From Ruminococcus sp. (GTDB lineage Bacteria; Bacillota; Clostridia; Oscillospirales; Ruminococcaceae): a stretch of DNA of 51,061 nt. The stretch covers positions 1 to 51,061 of the forward strand of contig JAIDQQ010000002.1 of NCBI GenBank assembly GCA_029062165.1. Reading direction: 5' to 3'. Each line of letters starts with the position of its first letter. The stretch's first letter is position 1. The position numbers and the translations under genes were made by a program. Below the pieces are notes generated by a model. It saw only the letters and a list, made by a program, of their open reading frames with translations, was not told where the DNA came from and searched no databases. Below are positions 1 through 6,301 of the stretch, piece after piece.

Positions 1-57
1 ATCTCGGATAGCGTTGTAGAAAGTCAACTCGCGTGTCAATGATGTCAGTGGCGTGTC
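1..57. repeat. Left copy of 57-bp direct repeat (att-like), open to the left
   Basis: Bases 1-57 match 10280-10336 with one mismatch (position 27). Weaker identity continues to about 70. The repeat probably extends left of the window. It lies in the 3' end of the recombinase gene, in the same reading frame as the copy inside the AbrB-like gene, and marks one side of a 10.3-kb integrated element. Confidence 0.85.
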
Positions 58-1776
58 GCCGTCACTGATAAGATTGACACTGATAGAATTACCTTTACTT
101 GTGGTAACTTGTGACGTTATATTACCAGTGCCTTGATAAAAATTTGCCAATATACCTGCTTTTACATTTTCCAGTTCGTCAGGAATACCAGTTCTTAAAA
201 TATTGTCAATATCAGCTTTAAGTTTTATGTCTATATGGTCTGTATATACCGTTATTCTGTCAACTATGAAATCAACGTCAGCTTTAGTAAGCGAGTTTTT
301 ATTGATTATGTTGTCAAATACTTCCATGACCGTTTGTGCGGTTCTGTTGATACTTATTATTGTATTATGCTTATCATTAGCAAGCTGTCTCTGATTTTTC
401 AGACCCTCTATTCTGAGTGTAAGTTCGTCTATCTGTTCCTGATAGACTTCTTCAAGCATATCTTCTCTTTCGGGGTGCTTTGCAACGTCCTTGACGTGCT
501 GACGGGCAAGTAGTTTTATTTCATTTTTGGTATCTTCAATCTGTTTTTCGAGGACTTCCATAAGTTCCTTACTTGATGATGTTTCTTTCTGTTCCTTGTC
601 GATAGACTGCTGTAATTTTTCAAGCATCGTTTCTGAGTTATCACGGACTTTGCGGATATAGTTTTTTAATATTTCGTCAAGCATATCAACCCTTGTATGA
701 TGTGAAGTACAGCCCTTGATACCTCTTTTGTGGTAAGTACCGCAACGGTAAGCCTGTGGCAAATCCGCACGGCTCATTGAAAACATAGGACTTCCGCAGT
801 CTCCGCAGAAAATATATCCCGAATATATATTATCATATTTTTTGACTCCTCGATAATTTGAAGTAGAACGGAGTTTCATTTGTTCCTGAACGCTTGCGAA
901 TACCTTGTAATCTACTATCGGAGTGTGATTATTTGCAAATACAATGTGGTCAGTTTCCTGTAGTTTTTCGTCATCACCGTTGATTTTCTTACGACGGTAT
1001 TTTCTTTGTCTGAGAGTACCTATATAAAAGTCATTACCGAGAATTTCACTTACTGTAATGATACTCCATTCATTTTTCACTTGCAGATGATATTCTTCAC
1101 CGAGTGCTTCCTTACGGATTTTTTCGGTCATTCGAGGTGTGGGAATATGTTTGTCAGTAAGATAATTTGCGATACGTTTATATCCCCAGCCCTCACTGTA
1201 CAATCTGAAAATTTCCCTCACGACTTCTGCTGACGGTTCGTCAACCTTAAACTGCATAGTTTTACTGTTGGTCATTATGTATCCATACGGAACAGCACAA
1301 ATCCATTTGCCTTTTTCCTGACGGTGTTTGATAACGTTCTTTACTTTTTTGGAAGTGTCCGTAACAGGCATTTCATTCATCAGAAATCTTAACTGAATAG
1401 CCATCCAGTCGTCGCAGTTTGGATAGTCGACGTTATCACCGATTGAAATAATTCGCATACCGCTGTCACGTAAATCTTCCAGTTCACAAAGTCCCCTGCT
1501 TGTACGTCTTGAAAATCGTGAAAAATCCTTGACAATAAGAATATCATACTCTCTGCGGAACATTTTCTTTCGCAGAACCTGATACCCTTCACGCTGTTCA
1601 AACGTATAACCTGAACGGTCACGGTCTTCATAGAAGTCAAGTTCTGATTCGGGAAATACTCTGCTGACATATTCTGCAATGATAGATTTCTGATGCTCAA
1701 TAGAAATATTGTTCTTGTCGAGTTCTTCATCAACTGAAATTCTGCAATAGCCTGCAATTTTTAGTTTGTTACTCAT
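1..1776 (-). CDS. Large serine recombinase (site-specific integrase), 3' end off window
   Basis: Large serine recombinase that would integrate and excise the element around it. Read from ATG 1776 it stays open for 592 codons to base 1. The N-terminal resolvase domain begins MSNKLKIAGYCRIS, with the nucleophile Ser14 in the Y-x-R-x-S motif. A recombinase domain follows, then a zinc ribbon (CGDCGSPM, later CGTYHKRGIKGC) and a long charged coiled coil, the usual order for TnpX/TndX-type enzymes. GGAGG lies just upstream of the start. The last roughly 19 codons lie in the direct repeat shared with 10280-10336, so the C-terminus is encoded across the element junction. It has its own promoter and is last in the leftward gene set. 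Family is certain; the true C-terminus cannot be seen. Confidence 0.93.
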   Translation of the reverse strand, partial: MSNKLKIAGYCRISVDEELDKNNISIEHQKSIIAEYVSRVFPESELDFYEDRDRSGYTFEQREGYQVLRKKMFRREYDILIVKDFSRFSRRTSRGLCELEDLRDSGMRIISIGDNVDYPNCDDWMAIQLRFLMNEMPVTDTSKKVKNVIKHRQEKGKWICAVPYGYIMTNSKTMQFKVDEPSAEVVREIFRLYSEGWGYKRIANYLTDKHIPTPRMTEKIRKEALGEEYHLQVKNEWSIITVSEILGNDFYIGTLRQRKYRRKKINGDDEKLQETDHIVFANNHTPIVDYKVFASVQEQMKLRSTSNYRGVKKYDNIYSGYIFCGDCGSPMFSMSRADLPQAYRCGTYHKRGIKGCTSHHTRVDMLDEILKNYIRKVRDNSETMLEKLQQSIDKEQKETSSSKELMEVLEKQIEDTKNEIKLLARQHVKDVAKHPEREDMLEEVYQEQIDELTLRIEGLKNQRQLANDKHNTIISINRTAQTVMEVFDNIINKNSLTKADVDFIVDRITVYTDHIDIKLKADIDNILRTGIPDELENVKAGILANFYQGTGNITSQVTTSKGNSISVNLISDGDTPLTSLTRELTFYNAIRD

Positions 1777-1787
1777 ATTTCCTCCTT

Positions 1788-1836
1788 GTTACAATGTTGA
1801 TTAGATATTAAATAATATCTATGACAACATTGTAAC
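1788..1836 (-). promoter_or_regulatory. Perfect 12-bp dyad in recombinase leader overlapping its -10
   Basis: The arms are GTTACAATGTTG (1788-1799) and CAACATTGTAAC (1825-1836). An inner 7-bp palindrome (AGATATT/AATATCT) lies between them. The outer arm contains the recombinase -10 box and the other arm sits beside the ribosome site. It could be an operator or an mRNA hairpin that hides the ribosome site; either would restrain recombinase expression. Confidence 0.7.
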
Positions 1837-1857
1837 ATACATTCAGAAAAAAATCAA
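1829..1857 (-). promoter_or_regulatory. SigA-type promoter of the recombinase
   Basis: Minus strand TTGATT (1857-1852), 17-bp spacer, TACAAT (1834-1829). It directs transcription into the recombinase starting at 1776 and is part of the 68-bp cassette repeated at 12191-12258. Confidence 0.75.
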
Positions 1858-1908
1858 TTGGCATATTATACAAAAAACAGGTACGATTATTTGGACGTAC
1901 CTGTTATA
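1841..1908 (-). repeat. Copy A of repeated terminator-promoter cassette
   Basis: This 68-bp segment aligns without gaps to 12191-12258 (59 of 68 bases identical). Its first 30 bases align to 11207-11236 (28 of 30). Read on the minus strand it contains a terminator hairpin followed by the -35 box of a promoter. Confidence 0.8.
1871..1904 (-). terminator. Intrinsic terminator ending the mobilization operon
   Basis: Perfect 9-bp arms ACAGGTACG (1877-1885) and CGTACCTGT (1896-1904), followed on the minus strand by six T residues (1877-1872). It ends the leftward operon just before the recombinase promoter. Confidence 0.8.
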
Positions 1909-1911
1909 TTT

Positions 1912-2100
1912 TTACATATTGTGTATTAAAAGCTGATTTGTATAGTCAATCAGACTTGCACTTCCCGACAGAAAGAAAACTACTTTTCTTTTTTCGTCAT
2001 CAGCGAGTAACTTATCTGTTAGTGTTTTACGGTCAATTGTTTCCTGTTCCTCGTTTGTAAGCCATACTTCAATAAATTTTTTATTTCTTGTTATCTCCAA
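1912..2100 (-). CDS. Small uncharacterised mobile-element protein
   Basis: A 62-residue cytoplasmic protein with no signal peptide or membrane segment. It is rich in charged residues, with a hydrophobic C-terminal stretch (KVVFFLSGSASLIDYTNQLL). I chose the TTG at 2100 because AGGAG lies nine bases upstream; the TTG at 2109 would sit directly on that ribosome site. It lies 50 bases downstream of the relaxase and just before the operon terminator. Small proteins of this look are common beside relaxases on Clostridial mobilizable elements (recollection, not a search result). The function is unknown. Confidence 0.6.
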   Translation of the reverse strand: MEITRNKKFIEVWLTNEEQETIDRKTLTDKLLADDEKRKVVFFLSGSASLIDYTNQLLIHNM

Positions 2101-2150
2101 AATACTCAACTCCTGTTCCGCACTATAATTATTACCATAATATAGCGGAA

Positions 2151-3332
2151 TTATTCTAACACATTTTTTCTTTTATCTTTATATATTTCAAATTCAGTCG
2201 TTAAAGCATAGGAATTTATAAATTCCAAAGCCTTACGGTATTTTGACTTAAGTTGCTCCAGTTCCGAAACTTTTTCAGCACTCTTTTTCAACTGTTCACG
2301 GGAACAATGAGCAGGTTGTTTGTATTTATCAAGTTCGGAGGTCAGGAATTTAACCTGTATTTCCAAATCGGTTATTTTCTGCAATAATTCAGCATTTTCG
2401 GATTTTAACTTCTTAGTCTGCTTCACGCTTGCAACCTGTTTTTTCGCAAGGTCTGATAAGTTCTGAAAATCTTCTTCTGAAAGAGAAATTTTATTCCTGC
2501 TGAATCGGGATTTTTTCGTTTCTATGCTGTCGATTTCCACAATTTTAACTTTCTTTTCAGTAGCTGTTTTCAATTCGTCATTGAGTGCATCAAGTTCAGA
2601 CTGCGATTTTTCATTCTCAACTGCGAGCAGTTCAGCTTTTCTGCGTTGCTCCTTGTATTCCGAAACTTCCAAAGTTCCTCGTGCTTTTTCCGGTGGTAAC
2701 GGTTCAATTCCGTGACAACGACAGATTTCATTCAGCACTTCAACTTCTTTTTCTCTCCAGCGTGCTATTGCCTGTTTTCCGTCACCGTAACCCATTTCCT
2801 TGAGTGCCTGTGCGATGCCGTTCTGTGTATCCATTCCACGGTTGTAATGACCGATTGGTATGTAATCAATATGCAGGTGTGGAGTTGCTTCGTCCATGTG
2901 CAGAACTGCATTGAATACATGAAAGTTCGGATTTCGTTCCTGAAAGTCATTCATGTATTCCGTCAGACAGTCCGCAACGAGCTGAAAATCTTCCGTTCCA
3001 TATCCGGAATCTTCCATTTTTCCAATCTGGACTACATCTTCATAGAAACTCTTTCGCTTATCGCTTGCAGTAACTACAGAATTTGACGGCTTGCAGTGAA
3101 ATAAATGCTCGTAGTAAGTGCCGTGGATTTTTCTGTCATTTCTTTTCTGTCTGGCATTGTATCTCATAACTGCTCCGCCAAAAAGTTCCTCGTACACTTC
3201 ACTGATGGGTTTTGCAATGAATGTCACATTATCGGCAATGCGATTTCTGTCAACATTATTAGCGATAAAATTTCTGTTGTTGTGTGTGATTGAACCTTTA
3301 CCCTGTCCGAATGATATTCTCTTGTACTTCAT
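2151..3332 (-). CDS. MobV (Pre/Mob) family relaxase
   Basis: Mobilization relaxase that would nick at oriT and allow conjugal mobilization by a helper system. The 393-residue chain begins MKYKRISFG at ATG 3332, behind GGAGAAAT. MobV motif I is seen as THNNR with NVDRNRIADN (about residues 17-35). Motif III HMDEATPHLH (about 145-154) has the expected histidine and acidic residues. The C-terminal half (about 215-393) is charged and probably coiled coil. A possible extension to 3467 crosses the oriT-like region and has no ribosome site, so I reject it. With the serine recombinase it recalls the TnpX/TnpZ pairing of Tn4451. No transfer or coupling genes are present, so it would be mobilizable rather than self-transmissible. 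Confidence 0.92.
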   Translation of the reverse strand: MKYKRISFGQGKGSITHNNRNFIANNVDRNRIADNVTFIAKPISEVYEELFGGAVMRYNARQKRNDRKIHGTYYEHLFHCKPSNSVVTASDKRKSFYEDVVQIGKMEDSGYGTEDFQLVADCLTEYMNDFQERNPNFHVFNAVLHMDEATPHLHIDYIPIGHYNRGMDTQNGIAQALKEMGYGDGKQAIARWREKEVEVLNEICRCHGIEPLPPEKARGTLEVSEYKEQRRKAELLAVENEKSQSELDALNDELKTATEKKVKIVEIDSIETKKSRFSRNKISLSEEDFQNLSDLAKKQVASVKQTKKLKSENAELLQKITDLEIQVKFLTSELDKYKQPAHCSREQLKKSAEKVSELEQLKSKYRKALEFINSYALTTEFEIYKDKRKNVLE

Positions 3333-3515
3333 ATTTCTCCTTTCTATAAGCAAAAAAATTGAGGGAGATGCTATCGCAAGGAACGGATTGATAGCCGGAT
3401 TTACAAATGGCTTGCGCCGTTTGTAACGCCTTAGTACTTGCGACATCAGTGTGACCACTAATATCACAAGTACACGGCGCTCTGCGAGGCTGAACGGCAG
3501 ATAAATCTGCTGAAA
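3333..3515. other. Candidate origin of transfer (oriT) upstream of relaxase
   Basis: This 183-bp stretch between the relaxase start and the HTH gene is noncoding and full of inverted repeats. ACAAATGGC (3403-3411) pairs with GCCGTTTGT (3416-3424) around a 4-base loop, with one G-T wobble. GTACTTG (3434-3440) and CAAGTAC (3466-3472) flank an AGTG-TGAC-CACT mini-hairpin. CAGTGTG at 3447-3453 resembles the TAGTGTG nick region of pMV158-type MobV origins. Position just upstream of the relaxase gene is typical. The nick site itself is inferred. Confidence 0.55.
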
Positions 3516-3785
3516 TTACTTCTGAAAATAAGAAATCAGGTCAGCTTTGTTGACGAGAATTTTTCCACGCTTACCCTCACCAGTGCGGATAAATTTCACC
3601 TTGTTCTGTGCCACGAGTTTGCGGACAGTGTTTTCAGAAAGTCCTTTGACCTCTCTGCAACATTCCTTGACAGTCAGCATTTCAACAGGTTTTTCAGCAG
3701 GTTCAGAAATTTCCGTATCATTCGTAAGCTGAATTAACAGGTTCATAATCTGGTCTGCGATTTTTTCCTTTTCAATCTTTGTCAT
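3516..3785 (-). CDS. Helix-turn-helix excisionase-like DNA-binding protein
   Basis: An 89-residue protein starting at ATG 3785, behind AAGGAG. Residues about 36-89 form an HTH_17/excisionase-type winged helix: LTVKECCREVKGLSENTV, then VRKLVAQNKVKFIRTGE and a basic wing ending in DLISYFQK. The N-terminal 35 residues are an acidic helix. It could act as a recombination directionality factor for the serine recombinase or as a regulator or partner of the relaxase; the sequence does not decide. It lies between the DUF3987 gene and the putative oriT in the same leftward operon. Confidence 0.8.
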   Translation of the reverse strand: MTKIEKEKIADQIMNLLIQLTNDTEISEPAEKPVEMLTVKECCREVKGLSENTVRKLVAQNKVKFIRTGEGKRGKILVNKADLISYFQK

Positions 3786-3889
3786 AAAAAACTCCTTTTT
3801 CTCTCTTGTCGAGTCTTGTGAATTTTCAACATTATCCGCATAATCGACAGATTTTAAATATCGTCGATAATATCGAAAATGCTGATAGT

Positions 3890-5353
3890 TCAGATTTTCG
3901 GATTTATGTAAATCATAATTCCACTTTTATTGTTTCCGTTCGCACCCTTGACAGTTTCACGGCGGATATATCCGTATTCTTCGAGCATTTCAGCAGTTTC
4001 GTTGAAGTCCTGAGCGTTCTTGAAAAGCGTACATCGGCAAATTCTGTACAGGTCATTCTGACGAATCTTATAAATATTTTTCGCCTTGATTTTCTCAATA
4101 ACTCGCTCCGCTTTGACCGTACCAATATCAATATCACTTTGTCCGTAGGCGAAAATTGCCTGTTCACGATAATAATTTGCAATCTCAATCGCAGAACAAA
4201 GAGTGTCCAGACTTACATTAACTTCGGCAGGATTTCTGTTGTCAAGTTCGCATCTTACGCAGTGAATTATTCCGCAGATTCGCAGAATCAGACCATGATA
4301 TTTTCCACCCCAGTCACGGCAGAATGCCATTTCAGTGAGCAGATTTTTTTCAATGAAATTGTTGTAATAATCAACAAATTCTTTAAAAGCCTTGCTATCA
4401 AAATGCAGATATGTTTCATTTTCGTCATAATATGTAAATTTTTTATGCAGAAGTCTGTAAATAAGGTGCTGATAATTTTCAGTGACATTTTTCGGCATGG
4501 GTTGAGTGTCGTACTTTCTCTGCCCGATATTGTTGTTCGGAAAACAATAAATAAGTCTTGAAATCAGACCACTTCCACGGAACGCCGTATTGTTTATCAT
4601 GCTGTCGAACACGTAAGGCTGGCACGCAAGGCAAATCGACACATATGGACGTTTTAATGTGATGCTGTCTCTGCCGACACGGTCACTGATATAAGTCTCG
4701 CCATTATACGATTTGAGTATCAAATCAAGATTCGGAATGTTATTCGAGTAGCGACCATTGAAATTTCCGAGCATACCTGCCTCATCTGAAATCATCAGCA
4801 GAGACTTATTGTCGTAAAGCAATCGCACAAGTGCTTCTGGTGTAACGTCATCAACAACAATACGGCGGAAATTATTGTCCTGAATGTTACTGATTTTTGT
4901 CTTTAAATCGGCAATTTCATCAGCGGTTACATTATCTTTCTTTTCAAGTGCAAGCAGTTGACTTTCAAGAATTTTTCGCTCTGCCTGATACCTGAAAATA
5001 TCGATTTTGTTCTGCTCATTCCAATCATGTGTGAACTGTACGTAAGGACGTTTTATTGCCGAAATAACGGGCGATTTCTTAAAACTCGGTTCAGCTATTG
5101 TGAGTGCATCAATCACAAGCGGTTCAGTATGGTCATATTTTCCCGACATTCTGTAAACTCCCGAAAAACAGTAGCTTATTGAGGAAATCAGAGCTGTTCC
5201 AGCCATTGCAACATCTGTTGAGGTACTTTCGGCGACTGCTAAAGCCATATCACGCAAAATCGGTGGAAGTGCGTTTATGGGATAGCAAATCAAATCTGAT
5301 TTGTCCGAACGTAATGGCGTTGGTATCGACCATTCATTTTCATTCATAGGCAT
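3890..5353 (-). CDS. DUF3987 family protein (element replication/maintenance ATPase-like)
   Basis: A 487-residue cytoplasmic protein of the DUF3987 (YfjI-like) family, often found on plasmids and integrated elements and assumed to serve replication or maintenance. A P-loop-like segment is at about 90-96 (AEPSFKKSP). It keeps the Lys-Ser pair but lacks the usual glycines, so nucleotide binding is uncertain. A Walker-B-like LLMISDEAG is at about 189-197, followed by the family region NLDLILKSYNGE and a C-terminal domain to NPKI. The ATG at 5353 has AAAGGAA upstream; a second ATG two codons later is possible. It is the first gene of the leftward operon under the operator at 5463-5480. Confidence 0.85.
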   Translation of the reverse strand: MPMNENEWSIPTPLRSDKSDLICYPINALPPILRDMALAVAESTSTDVAMAGTALISSISYCFSGVYRMSGKYDHTEPLVIDALTIAEPSFKKSPVISAIKRPYVQFTHDWNEQNKIDIFRYQAERKILESQLLALEKKDNVTADEIADLKTKISNIQDNNFRRIVVDDVTPEALVRLLYDNKSLLMISDEAGMLGNFNGRYSNNIPNLDLILKSYNGETYISDRVGRDSITLKRPYVSICLACQPYVFDSMINNTAFRGSGLISRLIYCFPNNNIGQRKYDTQPMPKNVTENYQHLIYRLLHKKFTYYDENETYLHFDSKAFKEFVDYYNNFIEKNLLTEMAFCRDWGGKYHGLILRICGIIHCVRCELDNRNPAEVNVSLDTLCSAIEIANYYREQAIFAYGQSDIDIGTVKAERVIEKIKAKNIYKIRQNDLYRICRCTLFKNAQDFNETAEMLEEYGYIRRETVKGANGNNKSGIMIYINPKI

Positions 5354-5392
5354 TATATTCCTTTCTTTTATCTTAAATCATTTATACTTGTC

Positions 5393-5420
5393 TTGACAAA
5401 AAAGAAAATATGTGTTATAA
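5393..5420 (+). promoter_or_regulatory. Rightward promoter toward XRE regulator
   Basis: TTGACA (5393-5398), 16-bp spacer, TATAAT (5415-5420). Transcription would start near 5427 and run through the opposing leftward promoter before reaching the regulator gene at 5544. Confidence 0.8.
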
Positions 5421-5457
5421 TAAATCATATCAAGATACTAAACGATTTTATAAATAT

Positions 5458-5487
5458 ATTATATGCTACTTTAGTAGCATTTGTCAA
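5458..5487 (-). promoter_or_regulatory. Leftward promoter of the mobilization operon
   Basis: Minus strand TTGACA (5487-5482), 18-bp spacer, TATAAT (5463-5458). Its start near 5451 faces the rightward promoter, so the two transcripts collide. The spacer is filled by a palindromic operator. Confidence 0.8.
5463..5480. promoter_or_regulatory. Palindromic operator inside the leftward promoter
   Basis: Perfect dyad ATGCTACT-TT-AGTAGCAT (18 bp), lying between the -35 and -10 boxes of the leftward promoter. It is the most likely binding site of the adjacent XRE regulator. A protein bound here would block the mobilization operon and possibly stop rightward transcription. Confidence 0.75.
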
Positions 5488-5543
5488 GTGGGAATAATAT
5501 TATTTATAAAATTCGACATTGTGTACAATATGGAGGTAATAAC

Positions 5544-6245
5544 ATGACTGTTTTTTGGAAGAAATACAATGAACTTTGTGACGAACACGGAGTCAAGCCG
5601 AGAGCAGTGGCGAAAGAACTGGAAATCTCATCCGCTACGGTCACAAAATGGGTGAATGACGGTATGCCAAATCTGGATATGATTTCAAAAATCGCTCAGT
5701 ATTTCGACGTTCCGATTGATTATTTCATAAATGATGATGATGCACCGATAATTTCAGAGGCAAGCAGAAAAAGAAGTGTTTTCAAGTCAATGACTTCACT
5801 TTCTCAGCGTTGGGTGAGTCTCAGACGTGGCAGTGAAGTAAGTCTTGAAACACAGCTGAAAATTCTTGCTTACACTAACTGTACGGTGCAGTTTCTCAAC
5901 AATGACCGCTATATAAATTACGAACCTTCCAATAATTCCGTTGAAAAGTTCGACAGCGACACTATTTTTGATATTTTGGATATTCTTGACCGTTGTGCCG
6001 ATACCGACAGTTACAGAACGGTACAGGTACAGCTTTCACGCATCGCATTATTTCACTTGAAAGAAAAAGGTTTTGACCATGAAAAACTCCGAACGGAACA
6101 TATCTCGCAGAAAAAACTTGACTATCTTTATACAGGTGTTGAAAATCATGATAAATCGCAGAATTACGGCTTGAATTTTTCCGATATTTCTTTTCTGAGA
6201 GAATTTACAGGTATTAGTTTTGCGGAAATGTTCTGTAAATATTGA
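5544..6245 (+). CDS. XRE-family transcriptional regulator of the element
   Basis: A 233-residue regulator. Residues about 8-62 are a Cro/C1-type HTH (HGVKPRAVAKELEISSATVTK, NLDMISKIAQYFDVPIDYFI). The remaining roughly 170 residues are a helical domain I do not recognise, perhaps for dimerization or signal sensing. ATG 5544 has GGAGG seven bases upstream; the longer reading from 5481 covers the operator and lacks a ribosome site. The divergent layout with the mobilization operon, and the operator between them, suggest it is the element's repressor. Its stop codon overlaps the promoter of the restriction gene. Confidence 0.85.
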   Translation: MTVFWKKYNELCDEHGVKPRAVAKELEISSATVTKWVNDGMPNLDMISKIAQYFDVPIDYFINDDDAPIISEASRKRSVFKSMTSLSQRWVSLRRGSEVSLETQLKILAYTNCTVQFLNNDRYINYEPSNNSVEKFDSDTIFDILDILDRCADTDSYRTVQVQLSRIALFHLKEKGFDHEKLRTEHISQKKLDYLYTGVENHDKSQNYGLNFSDISFLREFTGISFAEMFCKY

Positions 6246-6270
6246 CTTTTTTGGATAATTATGATATAAT
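6242..6270 (+). promoter_or_regulatory. Promoter of the restriction-modification/AbiH pair
   Basis: TTGACT (6242-6247), 17-bp spacer, TATAAT (6265-6270). The -35 box overlaps the stop codon of the XRE gene, so the defence cargo has its own constitutive-looking promoter. Confidence 0.75.
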
Positions 6271-6301
6271 TTTTGTAAAATCGGGATTGTGAGGGATTTT
6301 T

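Noticed and set aside
203..513. Short plus-strand frames opposite the recombinase
   Set aside because: The minus strand is one continuous serine recombinase frame over this stretch.
3806..4561. 251-codon open frame on the plus strand
   Set aside because: It lies wholly antisense to the DUF3987 gene, has no ribosome site and no recognisable domain.
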